From: Microvelia longipes
Taxonomy: Eukaryota; Arthropoda; Insecta; Hemiptera; Veliidae
Assembly (NCBI GenBank): GCA_018340805.1
Contig: JACMZG010001863.1
Coordinates: 54,731,762-54,795,761, forward strand
Reading direction: 5' to 3'
Length of the DNA stretch: 64,000 bases
Shown here: positions 9,631 to 21,589 of the stretch, piece after piece
Numbering within the stretch: position 1 is the stretch's first letter
Layout of the letters: each line of letters starts with the position of its first letter
Made by a program: the position numbers and the translations under genes
Notes under the pieces: generated by a model
What the model was told of the DNA's origin: nothing
Database searches by the model: none
The model's input: only the letters and a program-made list of their open reading frames with translations

Positions 9631-12600
9631 ATCTTCAAGAATTCTGCCTGTTGGAAATAATAATTGCCTAGAGTTAATACAAATTAATCTGCAGCACAGT
9701 AGAAAGGCAACCTTCGCAGCGACGGAAATTATGGAGAGGAAAGGTATAAGTATAGCTTTAGTTCAAGAGCCATACAACATTAATTTTATTTTAGGAGGTT
9801 GGCCTTTGGGCTATCGAATATTCAGCGCTGGTGCACATAAGAAACGAGCGGCTGTGATCGTTTCAGATCCTGGTATCGATGTTCTCTTAATTAATCAGCT
9901 GTGTACCGAAGATGTCATTTTAGTCGAAATAAACTTCAAAGGTTTGAAGTTTTATGCGGTCAGCATGTATATGGATAAACTTCGTGCTATAGACCATGAT
10001 TTGCGGAGCTTACAAAGTATTGTCGAGTTTTCTAATGGTTTCGGTCTTGTTGTGGGAGTGGACTCCAACTGTCGATCGGAGACTTGGTTTGACTCTCAGA
10101 CTGATAGCAGAGGGACGAAATTTGAAGAATTCCTTGCACAACAATCGCTTGTTTTTATGAATGAGGACACTGGTGTCCCTTCTTTTCAGACAATTCAAGG
10201 CAGTAGTTACATAGATTTGACAGTCGTTAATTCATCTATGCTTAAATATATAACTCCTTCCAAGTGCTCGAGTGAAATCAGCTGTTCTGATCACTCTTTG
10301 ATAGAGTTTAGTCAGATTATCTCATGGCTCAGATCAGAGTTTGTTAGAAGAATTTGTTTTATTAAGGTTCAACACCAATAGGCAAGAAGATTGGGATAAA
10401 TTCCAACACGCATTGCCTTTAAACCTAAGTAAGTTGATAGATCACTACGATGGTGATATTTTTAACATCGATATTCACCTGGCAAATTGGGTTGGTTCTT
10501 GTTCAGATATAGATTTGGCGGTATCTTCTATTGGCAAAACTCTCTCAGACACTTGTATACAGGCGTTTCCTATTAGTTTTCGAGGAGGTCGAGGCCGTCG
10601 ATCTGTTCCTTGGTGGTCGGAACCACTATCAGAGAAAAGGCGACTGGCTCGACGTTTAAGAAGAAAATTTCAAAGGACAAAGAGAAACCCACGATTAAGG
10701 CAGCTTCGTAAGGAGGAATTTTTCTTAGCTAAGCGGCTCTATGAGCGTCAGATAGTAGAGGCAAAGTTGGAATCATGGAGGAATTATTGTTCTTCTACAG
10801 GTCCCGAGGATCCATGGAATTTGGTTTATAAATTGGCTGCGGGCAAGATAAAACCCCCATCGAAACAAACTACTTTAAAAAAGTCAGATGGCACCTATAC
10901 TAAGGACTTCAGAGAGACTTTAGAGGTTTTATTGGAAACTTTTTGCCCAGAGGATGATTTAGACGATAATATTAATAGTGCAAGAATAAGACAATCAGTA
11001 AATAGCTTATGTGCCAATTAGCCCTAATGATATACCATTCACTTTACTTTATTGAGCTTAAGAACGCTTTGAGTACATATTTATCCAAAGAAAGCTCCAG
11101 GCCAAGACGTGTAACTTGCACTATTCTGTCAAAATTTGTTGATATGTTTCCAATGTTCCCTTAGCACTTTACAACGAACTTTTGCGCGCCGAGCATCTTC
11201 CCTGCAGTCTGGATAAGTCTCCTATATTATCCCTATTGGAAACCTGGGAAAGAACATGACGACATACCTCAAGATTCCGGCCTATAAGCTTACTCTCCCA
11301 GTTGCAGGAAAATTGTTGGAGAAATTACACATCGAGAGCGGATCTAGCACATGTTCATTTATCATTATCATGAAAATTGGCCTTAGTCTATGATCAGTAT
11401 GGCCTTTACACCTCAATGTAGCACAGTTGATGCTCTAATGAGTGCTAAGCGTTTCAATTTCAAACTAGCTTAGATGATAAAGAATTAAGTCATTATGATT
11501 TGCACTGGACGTCAAAGGCGCATTTGACGCGGCCTGGTGGTCATCGATTCTGAGAACTAAAAAAACACACTGAATGTCCTGCGAATTTGTACCTTTTGTC
11601 TAAGAGCTATTTTAGTACAACAGACGAGCAGCTATAGCTACAAAGTTCTCAAATTGTCACGTTCAGTGACACGAGGCTGTCTCAGGTTCCTGTAGTAGCC
11701 CTGGGTACTGAAACTTCAATTCAATTCTTTATTAAAATCTCCTTTTCCTAATCATGTTATTGTAAAGGCATTCGCCGACGATTTCTTGATTTTTATTGAA
11801 GGCTAAGACTAAATTTAGAAGCTGAAGACTAGCAAATCAGTCTCTTGAAGTGTGTTTAGATGGTCTGTAGATAATAAATAGTTTTAGCGTTCAAAAAATC
11901 TAAAGCCTTATTTATTTCAAGGGATATGATCAAACGCCTCCAAGTGTATTTTTTGGGACCCTCGGAGTTGGAGTTGTTGTAGACAGGATGAAGTATTTAG
12001 GCGTTCTTTTGACTCGAAGTTCACTTTTACGCCACATGTTTGATGAAGTAGCACGAAAATTCTCTCTATTGGTTCACTCGCTGTCTAGGCATGCAGAGTT
12101 CATGGGGAGATTAAAGTGGGGCATTAGAGATTATATTACAAAGGCGCATTTTTGCCAGCCTTTTGTATGCGATCCCTGTCTGGTTCATGGCTTGTAGGAA
12201 AGTAATGGAATAAAATAAAACTTCAATCAGTGCAGAGATTGATGCTCATACCCGGTTGCGAGGATATAGAACTATATCGGCCGATGCAATATTCGTAATC
12301 ACATAATTTCCAATACTTGTTGAGGCAGAAAAGAACTTTGAATCTCATGAGTGGAAGAAAAGATCTATAGGAACCCTAGGATGCCTTTTCATTAATCCTA
12401 ATGAGGTGAGGCCCTTTTTATGTTTTAAATGGAGACATCCAGGCAGGATACCTGAAGTTAAATATAGTCGATTGTCAAACAGTGTAAGCTATGATTTTTG
12501 TTATTATATACAGACGGAAGCAAGCTAGAGAATCAGGTCGGTGGAGCTATCGGTGGTCTACCAAAAAGGCTTAGAGATATTCACGGAATTTTTCGGTCGC

Positions 12601-13300
12601 TCTCCCAGGATTGTGCTCTAACAACCAAAGCCGAATTATTGGCTCTGTCAAAGGCCAGTTCGGTGGGTTATGTTTCTCAGCCGTGCGTTGCTACCATCAA
12701 TTTTGTTTTATAAATCATACTGATAGTAAGTTAGTTCGCTGGATTCCTTTAACCAACATACGTTCTCATTGGCCCTGATATTGAGGAGATAAGAGATAAC
12801 TTACAGCAGCTACAACTTAAAGGATGGAGCGTTCACTTTTTCTGTGGAAAGGCGCACGTAGGTATCGAGGGCAACAAAAGAGCCGATTCTCTTAGCAAAA
12901 ACAGGGCTGCGGTGGATACTATAATCTCTTGAAGGAAGTCAAGCACCAACCTATCTAGTTCACTGAGGAAAATGGGCTAGAATTTGTCCATCGAGAAATG
13001 GATCAGCTTTGGGAAAATCTCATCATGGTCAACCATACTAAGCTGTTCTTCTCCAGACGTCAGTCAAGACTTCAAGTTATGCTATCCTGAACTTCAAACT
13101 TACTCAAGCTTTATCTGGTCATGGCAAGAATAAAGCATATCTCCCATAGGATTCGGCATCACACCTTCTTCAGGTTGCAACTGTGATGATAACGTTTCTC
13201 AAACTTGGTCACAATATTATTTTCTTGCACTGCCCTCATGTTGATAGAGAGAGGCTCCATTGGTCCAGCAGTTACTAGAGTCAATTCACAAATTGGCCTC
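9620..13300 (+). pseudogene. LINE ORF2 (endonuclease, RT, RNase H), multiply broken
   Basis: ATG at 9620 overlaps the ORF1 stop. Residues after the start give LIQINLQHSRKAT, VQEPY, VGVDSNCRS, and GSSYIDLTV with CSDHSLIEF, the landmarks of the AP-like endonuclease (9650-10310). A frameshift near 10340-10380 leads to the linker (VPWWSEPLSEKRR, 10341-11021), which ends in a stop. RT pieces follow in changing frames: KKAPGQD (about 11090), LLPVAGKLLE-like text (11290-11325), FADDFLIFIE at 11771 on (the catalytic YADD-type box), KYLGVLL (11990). RNase H starts with LLYTDGSK (12498), followed by TTKAELLALSKA; the KAHVGIEGNK-like end is near 12850. A C-terminal GHGKNKAYL block is near 13120. Non-functional as written. 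Confidence 0.8.
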
Positions 13301-14239
13301 CTCCCTTAATTTTCTGTTATCTAAAGATGTTTATACTTATATTTTTTTTATGTTTCATCTCAAGCATTAATAATTAGATTCTTTGTAGTTTCTGTATTAT
13401 ATTCTTGTTTTTATCTTTTAAATTAAAGGAATCGATGCACAAGCGTGTTGAGGCTTTTGTCTCAGTACATTGTTAACTTTCTATATGATCAATTTTAGCT
13501 TGGGCTGTGTGGTTTTTGCTATTATTTAGCTGTTATTTGTCACGGTGGTTTTGTATAACTTAATTAATGATGATGTATATTAATGGTCGCCTCAGCTTGG
13601 GTAATTACTTGTGTTTTGAAGCTTTCATTTTCTTGTGGATCTCCTTGTTATATTTTGTTGTATATTTATAATATTTTAGCTTTCACATGCTATATAGTAG
13701 CACATTAGGATAGATATTGCCATATTTGTCACATAGTTTTATTCAATTTTAATTTTTCAAGTTTAATTTAACTAGCTAAGACTTTCTATTCTTATCTTGG
13801 CATAGCTTTGTTATCTTTTTAAACTTTAAATAATTATCAAAATAACAGCATAACATGACTCTTGCAGTTGATTTGTTTATGATTTTTACAACATGGTTAA
13901 TGCTGTTATATTGGTCAAACATCATGCTGTATATGATATTTTTCCCCCTTGTCCACGCGTATGCCGGTTGTAGGGTCTTAATAAAGTGCAACTGGAAACT
14001 GTTTTGTGTTCAATTATTTCTTGTAATATATGATTTTAGGGGAAGTGTTCTATTTAATTGTTTTGAACGAATTTCACTTTAATTTAGTTTTCTTTTATTT
14101 TAATCGTTGTTATTATTATGGTATCATTTGTTGTTCATTTTTTTTTTATAATTTTCTTAGCTGAAATGCATGTAGTATTTTTTTCGAAATGGAGCATGCA
14201 GATTCAATCTTTTTAACAAAATCTTCAAACACGAACAAC

Positions 14240-14240
<1 letters not shown>
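13300..14240. other. No gene recognised (3' flank of LINE)
   Basis: T-rich plus strand. It may include the untranslated tail of the LINE, but I see no tail signal or duplication to mark its end. Confidence 0.5.
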
Positions 14241-14366
<126 letters not shown>

Positions 14367-14597
14367 TTGACCAGTGAGCCTCATAAGCTCACTTTATCTT
14401 CTAATTCGCTAAAAAGATTATATATAATCATAAAAAAACAATTAAAGCTAAGGATCAGTGTTATGCTGCATAATACACCCAATTCTGTGTTTCTATTTGC
14501 CAATATCAGATTTAGCTCCTTTACATTCCGTTGATTCACATATTTTTAAATTTGACAAACGTAAAAATAACGTAGCTTGATGTCTTATTGTTATAAT

Positions 14598-14983
14598 CGT
14601 AGAGATATATACTAGAGAGGGCATAGCCTATCTCAATACCTTAAGAGTCCTGAAACATCATTTTGGGGCTCTCAGGGGTTCTGTGTAACCTCATTGAAAC
14701 CTTTTTTAGAGTGAGTTAAGGTTAATCAGGTACCAGTATATTAAATATATTAATTCATTATATGAGGTACATTAATCAGTACCTGTCGTTATAATGAATC
14801 AATTGTTTTCAGCTTTCTGCACATTGTTTGTGTTTTGGTTTATATTTTCAGCGTTCTACTATACTAAGTCACTGTAATATTGTTCGGTTTATTTGATTAT
14901 ATTGATATTAAAAGGTGTTCAGGTTATTTTTTCGATGTTTCAAAATTCAACCAATTGTGCCTCTCTAGTAATATATCTCTATG
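14598..14983. mobile_element. hAT-type MITE, family A
   Basis: Family A element with end CGTAGAGATATATACTAGA and inverse end; flanks GTTATAAT (14590-14597) and GTTATAGT (14984-14991) are a 7/8 matching duplication. It carries an extra AT-rich segment near 14730-14790 compared with the copy at 6190. Confidence 0.85.
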
Positions 14984-15101
14984 GTTATAGTACTATACTA
15001 TATTTATGATGTCAACAGCATTTAGCTTCCTGAAACTAGTGCTGCTCTATCTATACCAATCCCTGGTCACGGCGATAATGATTACTAACATCATCTGTGT
15101 A

Positions 15102-16409
15102 CTTAGAATAATACTATATATAGAAGGAGCACTACTGATAACACGAAAACCGGTTCACTGGTGGTCTTATGTAATGCTGCCACCCTAACAATATACAATT
15201 TTCTTATTAAAAAAGTTGGCAATACTTCCGGTTGCTGTATTATTATGTTCTATTATTAATTAATGATTGAAAAATTCATAAAATACTAATATAAATGTCG
15301 GTGCATTCGTGATATAGAATTTGCCAAGAACTTAAAATCTTCCAAGAGTTAGCAAAGAGTAAACAAATTAACTGATGAATAATATGGCTCATTAAATAGA
15401 TAAGTGCCAGCTTTACAATCATTTGCAAGATAGATTTGACTTAAATGTAACAAAGAGTTTGAATTAATATTAAGTAAGCAAATAATCATCATTTAATGTT
15501 GCTCATAGTAGCTTGAGTAAGCATTTACTTCACTAAGAGACTAAAATCTTATTAAATTTCCCGTGAAAACTTAAGTTATCTATCTTAAACATTGATGCAG
15601 ACAACTACCCTTGTATTTATCTGCTTGATAGTTTTTGACTAGTGCATTCTAAGATTTTGTGCGTTTTGAGGCGTAATTAGAGATTTTGTTGCATTTTCGG
15701 TAACATTTGAACAATTAATATCTGGTCCATTTAAACCAATTTTGATGGTTAAAACGTTGATTTCTTAAAAATTTAATAAACTTAAAATAAAAGCCCTTTA
15801 ACTTTTTTGATAAACCCAATAGAAACAGCGCTATACACTTAGAATAATACTATATATAGAAGGAGCACTACTGATAACACGAAGAGCGGTTCACTGGTGG
15901 TCTTAAGTAATGCTGCCACCCTAACAATATACAATTTTCTTATAAAAAAGTTGGCAATACTTCCGGATGCTGAATCATTATGTTCTATTATTAATTAATG
16001 ATTGATTATTCATAAAATACTAATTAAATATCGGTGCAATACAATATTTTAAGCATTTTAAATTGTAGTTTAACGTTTTAATTAAAATTACATTAAAAGC
16101 ATTCCTCGTCAAGTAAATGTAGATTCTTGTATTCCGCTATCTATCAAAAAAAATTTTTGTCTTATTCCGCTATCCTTTTGCCACCTAAGACCGGTTTTAT
16201 TAAATACTCAGCAGGTGTTTTAAGTTATTATATTTGTTCTTTACGATCTTTCTTCAATAATGGATATTTATGACACATATTTAAAATAATGTTTCATTGT
16301 TAGGGTGGTATTCCTACTTATCACCACCAGTCAACCAGCTTTCGTGTTATCAGTAGAATTACATTGTGTTTACAGTCCTGTGCTCCTTCTATATTAGTAT
16401 TAATCTAAG
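15102..16409. mobile_element. hAT-type MITE, family B, enlarged by internal repeat
   Basis: Left end CTTAGAATAATACTATATA at 15102, right end inverse at 16409, flanked by perfect TCTGTGTA (15094-15101 and 16410-16417). The left arm occurs twice: 15102-15300 and again from 15838, separated by about 540 bp of other AT-rich DNA. Only one right arm exists, so this is one element with an internally duplicated left arm. Confidence 0.8.
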
Positions 16410-16417
16410 TCTGTGTA

Positions 16418-17385
16418 TCATCAACCGCGATGATCTCTATCTAATACCAATCCACTCTTTAATCCACCAGTATTCTAACCATTAAATTAATTCTGATTTT
16501 ATTATCCTCGTTTTAAATCCTGCTCTAAAATCTATTGATGTTTCAGTAACAGGTTTTATTAAGTCATTTTCTTACAAGTTCTATTCTTTTTTTAATGGAA
16601 GCATAATGATAGGTCTTTTAGAAAAAGAGTTGAAAGAAATCCTGCAGGATTGTTACTTCTATGTTAAATAGGTCCTGGGTAGTTTTAGGATTAAGGAGGG
16701 GCTGTGGTTTTATACGAGACTTTGTGATTATCTTGCCTTGGGATAAGGGAGCCAGTTTTCCTTTGATCCTTTGCCTTTTCTCTCCCCAGGATTCTATTTA
16801 AATCATGCAAATGATTCCTTCTGGTCCTTATAATCTAAAAACTCTTTGGTACGAGAGAGTGCACCGCAAAAAAAACTTTAGTAAAATTTTAAACCGTTTT
16901 CCCTCGTCCTTATCTTTCGTAGAATGGGAAAACCACCGCCTGTTTTTACTTCCACTAAAGAAAAGGGGAATGAAAGGAGGAAAAAAGTTTTCCAGGACCC
17001 TACTCGTGCCCAGAAATTATGGTAAATGCTTCGAGAGGGAGGTGATTGCATTTAAATTGCTTTTCTAACCGTGCCTTGCGGCACCCCCCCCCCCCATATC
17101 TTGGTTAGATTATTCCCAGATAAGTTTTGTCAGAGAGTTAAAAGCAGAAAAAACTTGTTGTTTCAAGGATTTTTATAAAAAGATGATGGCTCCTTAGCAA
17201 CTCTTTAAAAGATAAATAAAATTGTTTTTTTAAGTAGTTTTTTTAATCCTCTTTTGGCTTTCTTACCTCCTACGAGGAGGGGAAGCATTGCGTTCACAAA
17301 ACAGCAACTTTTTTAATAAATGTGATACGTTTCAGCACCTACAGCTCCTAAAAATAAAAAAATGGTGTCTATGGTATGTATACTT
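16418..17385. other. No gene recognised
   Basis: Somewhat less AT-rich at 16650-17070, with an 87-codon plus-strand frame rich in K and F and no family resemblance. A run of C at 17085-17094. Confidence 0.5.
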
Positions 17386-17535
17386 GCAAGCATGTAAGTA
17401 TATATATTTGCAAGTATGCAAGTATGTATATGTAAGTATGTATATTTGCAAGTATGTATGTATTTATATTTGCAAGTATGTATATATTTGAAAGTGTGTA
17501 TGTATTTATATTTGCAACAATGCATGTATAAGTGT
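17385..17535. repeat. GTATGTATATTTGCAA minisatellite
   Basis: Irregular copies of TGCAAGTATGTATATATT. Open frames on both strands here are low-complexity. Confidence 0.85.
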
Positions 17536-17739
17536 ATATGCACATTTCTTGTAAAAACGCTAGTTGTAAAGTGCTCGTGCTCGACTCCGGACCATTTTTA
17601 TATATTCAACTCACAAGCCCAAAAATATCGAAAACGACAATATAGATTTTTGGTAATTTATTATAGTTTTTTCGACATTTTGTTTTGTTTTGTTTTGTTC
17701 CGACACAAGGGTAATTTTTGTGATCAGTTTGATTAAAAA

Positions 17740-17809
17740 ATATTTATCTGTTCGAGAGATAGCGTATTTACGTATTTGTCTAGAAATACACATTTAAACA
17801 AATATATAT

Positions 17810-17853
<44 letters not shown>

Positions 17854-17965
17854 TTTCGTATAACGTATTTTTTGTGGTAAAGGACCTTTGAAACGGATTT
17901 CGAGATTCGACTCCTGTCATGAAACTTATCCCGTTAGCGAATTTCTTCCAAAGGAAATTCGCTAA
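17740..17965 (+). repeat. TA-tract repeat with B-box-like tail, copy 1
   Basis: GATAGCGTATTTACG and TGTCTAGAAATACAC, then a TA tract (17803-17850), then CCTTTGAAACGGATTT, GAGATTCGACTCC (B-box-like) and the hairpin GCGAATTTCTTCCAAAGGAAATTCGC split here as GCGAATTTC and GGAAATTCGC. The same order recurs at 19220-19690 and 23160-23370. Confidence 0.65.
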
Positions 17966-18597
17966 AACGAATGGACGTATTTTGGATTAGTGTTATTTCA
18001 TACTAATAGTCAATAAAATTTTATTTTGTTCCCTGGTCTTTAACTCCTCCCCTGCTATAACTATGTCTTGGTCATGACGCAGCACCTGTAGGAGGAAGCA
18101 CATAACGGAAACTTAAGCTAGGATTGTGCCTGTTTTTTAAGCGATTATTATAATGATAATTCGTCTGGCAAACGGACCTCCTCGCAAAACTTTATTTTGA
18201 TATTTTTTTCCGTTCTTAATATTCCTAAACAGTTCTGATGCGGTGATATAGATATTTGTAGGAAATGATTGATAATAACCCATCTATCTTGCTGTATCTC
18301 TGCATATTTGATGACATAAAGGATGGGATTTCGTCCTCGGTTTGCCTCGGGAGGATTTGTCAAAGCAGTCACGTGATTCATGACGCGAGGGCGTATGTGC
18401 GGGTGCACACACTAACTTAATATGCCTCAATATGTGTGTGTGTTGCCGTGTGTGCACTTGTCTCCCCATATAGGGTAAATATAATTATATAGAAATATTT
18501 TTCTGAACGGATTATTATTGGCTGAATCATTTTCAGACTAAAAATGAGGTAACAATATATTTGTGCGGTAGACACCTTAAAAATGCACCAAGAAAAA
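17966..18597. other. No gene recognised
   Basis: Mixed composition with GTGTGTGTGT near 18433. Minus-strand frames of 61-95 codons overlap one another and look random. Confidence 0.5.
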
Positions 18598-19300
18598 AAT
18601 GGGTACGGGGTATCCAACTTTTCGGAACTTTTACTTATAGACCAAGAGCCCAGGGGTGTTTTGTTAATAAAAAGTGTAATCACAGAAAAATGAGTTACGA
18701 GCACTGCTTGGTAATTAAGTAACTGCTGAGGTTATGTAGCATAAACCGGAACCTAAAGAAAGAAATGAGTTGTTAAGCACGGAAACACGCATTCCAAAGG
18801 AAATTCGCCCGACATGCGGTCCACCGCTCCAGAATTATTTTGTAGTTCTAAACTTGTATTATTAATAAATTACAAACAACAAATTACAAACAACAAATTA
18901 CAAACAATAAATAATTATCATCCTTACCTGGATTGAAACCCAGGTACCCTGGCTTTAAGTACATTGAGTTCTCGTATCGACACCGCACCATTTTCATTCA
19001 ACTCACATGCCCAAAAACAATCGTAACGACTCCCCACTTATAATATGTAGTTTACTGGCCGTTTTCATATTTTAGGTTTTCAAAAATGAACTACAATTTT
19101 TTCGACTTTATAGTCACTTAGAGAAGTCGTATCGACTTCGGACCGGTTTCAGAAAACGACGCCCTACTCGAAATTTAGTTATTTATCGACCGTAATTTTG
19201 ATATCTGGTAATTTCAATAAGGTTCTAAGATGATTAAAAAAATATTAATCCGTTCAAAAGATAGCGTTAACAAACGTTCAAAAGACAGTGTCTAGAAATA
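18598..19300 (-). repeat. tRNA-related composite repeat, reverse orientation
   Basis: Holds, from left to right on the plus strand: a fragment of the GACCAAGAGCCC element (18642), a fold-back arm (18690-18835), the B-box sequence in reverse (GGATTGAAACCCAGGTACCC at 18929), and ATTCAACTCACATGCCCAAA followed by repeats with TCGTATCGACTTCGGACCGG. The TA tract at 19304 follows. Confidence 0.6.
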
Positions 19301-19690
<390 letters not shown>

Positions 19691-19954
19691 CATAACAATA
19701 AAAAATAGTAATCAGATAAAAGTATCGGGAAACTACTAAATGTGACTCCATGAGTCGTCAGTTTTTAAAAAGAAAATCTCTACTTATTCATTTAAAAGAG
19801 TCAAGATTGTGAGAACGAGGCAAGGGGAGGGACTGCTGACCTCTGTAATGAGCTACTGTCACACTGTCTCGTCTCGTTCCAGCTCTAATAAACAATGACA
19901 TCATCTCTTCTAGAATCAGAATTGAAATCTTGAAAATTCTCATCCAACAAAATA

Positions 19955-20165
19955 ATGGTAGTATTAAGTAAGAAGAATATTAAACAGAATTTATTTTGTT
20001 TTAAATATTCAGCCATCATTGTGGCCATCTTCAGAACAATAACTGAAACATAAAATCAATCGAATAAATAAGTTACAATATAAAGACTGATAAGACTAGA
20101 TTGAACATGAAATTGATTGAAAAAAAATTAAAATTGCACAAAAATAATTACCTTACATAAAACTA
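19955..20165 (-). repeat. Possible Penelope-like terminal repeat fragment
   Basis: On the minus strand, CTGAAGATGGCCACAATGAT followed by GGCTGAATATTT is the kind of hairpin block seen in Penelope-like and related repeats. A similar block is at 42795-42830. No protein remnant seen. Confidence 0.35.
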
Positions 20166-20433
20166 TCACAGACTACTTAAAAACATTAAAGAGTACATAA
20201 AAAAGGTTCTATACAGCTAAAAAAAAAAACTTAAATAACTACATCACAGCAAAGAAATAAATTAATGAGATACAATATCTAACGTAAACAAAAATCTTCT
20301 TGCTCGTCCTTATCTTCACTAGAGAAGAACTGTCATGAGAGTTCTTAATTATTATACAGATTTATAAAGTTAACTGTTAATTTATAAGTAGTTATTTATA
20401 AACATAACTAGTTTTGGGGCCACTCATGCCTCT

Positions 20434-20703
20434 TTAGGCGTCGTATAGGATTATCAGGAAGGGTGTTTGAGGAAAGGATTGGTTCTGAAGGGTTAGGGTG
20501 TTCGGATTCATGGAAACGTTTATAGCGGGCAATGGAAATATTTCGGACATAAATGGAACATTAATATCACTGGTGGAGAATAAGGTTTGATACATAGAAA
20601 GGAGAATTTGTGATGGTTCGAAGGATATTTGATTACAGAATTTGTTTAGAGGTGGAAGGTTTGGGGAAACCCCATACTTCCAGACTATAGATCTATGATG
20701 GCT
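20434..20703 (-). other. Unrecognised 89-codon open frame without start codon
   Basis: Open from the stop at 20704-20706 to TAA at 20434. It contains VWKYGVSPNLPPLNKFC, SLLSMYQ-like text and PFMSEIFPLPAINVSMNPN, with mixed, non-repetitive composition unlike the shadow frames around it. A CTATAG precedes VWKYG and could be a 3' splice site. I do not recognise the family. It could be an orphaned last exon, a transposon fragment or chance; the base composition is less AT-rich than its flanks. Confidence 0.3.
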
Positions 20704-20881
20704 TCATTACGACACTATAGATACTAAGTTTGTTACTCAAACAACCGTCAAAGACGTAGAGAGTCCGTCATTAAGGAAGCTTCGTGATGCGTTTCGAGTT
20801 TTGTCTTAGTGCGATGTTGCTAATTGAAACGTCTGTCAAGATTAAGAACGAGGTTTCGGACACTAGAGAGTTATGATCCTT

Positions 20882-20955
20882 CGTGTAGAAGGAGCATAAC
20901 TGATAACAGCAAAGCCGGTTTACTGGTAGTCTTGAGTAATGCTGTCGTAACAATT
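20882..20955. mobile_element. Fragment of family B MITE left arm
   Basis: GTAGAAGGAGCATAACTGAT, then AGCCGGTTTACTGGTAGTCT and GTAATGCTGTC match the left arm of family B; both ends are missing. Confidence 0.7.
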
Positions 20956-21059
20956 GATACCTACTTAAAAAATTCTGGCGCGGTGGTCCGCATGTCGGGC
21001 GAATTTCCTTTGATGCGTGTTTCCGTGCTTTTTATATAAGTTTACAACTACTAAATAAA

Positions 21060-21574
21060 TAATTCCGGCGCGGTGGTCCGCTGTCGGGCGAATTTCATTT
21101 AGAATACGTGTTTCCGTGCTAAACAACCATTTTCTTGCTTATGCAAGAACCATGCCCATTGCGTGGTTCCGGTTCATGCTTTAGAACCTAAGCAGTTACT
21201 CAATTGTCAAGCACTGCTCGTAACTCATTTTGTCTGTATTTTCCAAAGGAAATGCGCATAATATCCAGTTGGTTGTACAAAACTATGCCTCTAAAATTAG
21301 AAGTACGCACTATTATTTGCACTAGTTTAAAGCTTAGTTACTTATCTTTAAGCTTAGTCAGTTATCTTTAAAGGTTTTAGCGCATTTCCTTTGGAAAATA
21401 CAGACAAAATGAGTTACGAGCAGTGCTTGACAATTGAGTAGCTTAGGTTCTAAAGCATGAACCGGAACCACGCAATGGGCATGGTTCTTGCATAAGCAAG
21501 AAATGGGTTGTTTAGCACGGAACACGCATTCTAAATGAAATTCGCCCGACAGCGGACCACCGCGCCGGAATTAT
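21060..21574. mobile_element. Near-perfect palindromic fold-back element
   Basis: Two arms of about 210 bp in inverted orientation around a short centre (about 21250-21400 with TTAGTTACTTATCTTTAAGC repeats). Starts AATTCCGGCGCGGTGG, ends CCACCGCGCCGGAATT. Both arms share changes absent in the flanking copies, such as CCGCTGTCGGG in place of CCGCATGTCGGG. Confidence 0.85.
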
Positions 21575-21589
21575 TTATTTAGTAGTTGT

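Larger units (their letters stand above)
8742..13300 (+). mobile_element. Decayed non-LTR retrotransposon with RNase H (I/LOA/R1-like)
   Basis: One LINE copy, with domains in order: ORF1 with zinc knuckles, ORF2 with AP-like endonuclease, RT, RNase H and a C-terminal block. ORF1 and the endonuclease are nearly open; the RT part (11.0-12.2 kb) is broken by many indels. The RNase H domain favours the I, LOA or related clades over R1 or jockey, but that choice is inference. Neither exact end is clear: upstream lies a CA-rich tract (8637-8680), downstream AT-rich sequence without an obvious poly-A tail. No target-site duplication identified. Confidence 0.85.

Noticed and set aside
16805..17068. 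87-codon plus-strand frame starting MQMIPSGPYNL
   Set aside because: No family resemblance, splice context or neighbour support; reported only as part of an unassigned stretch.
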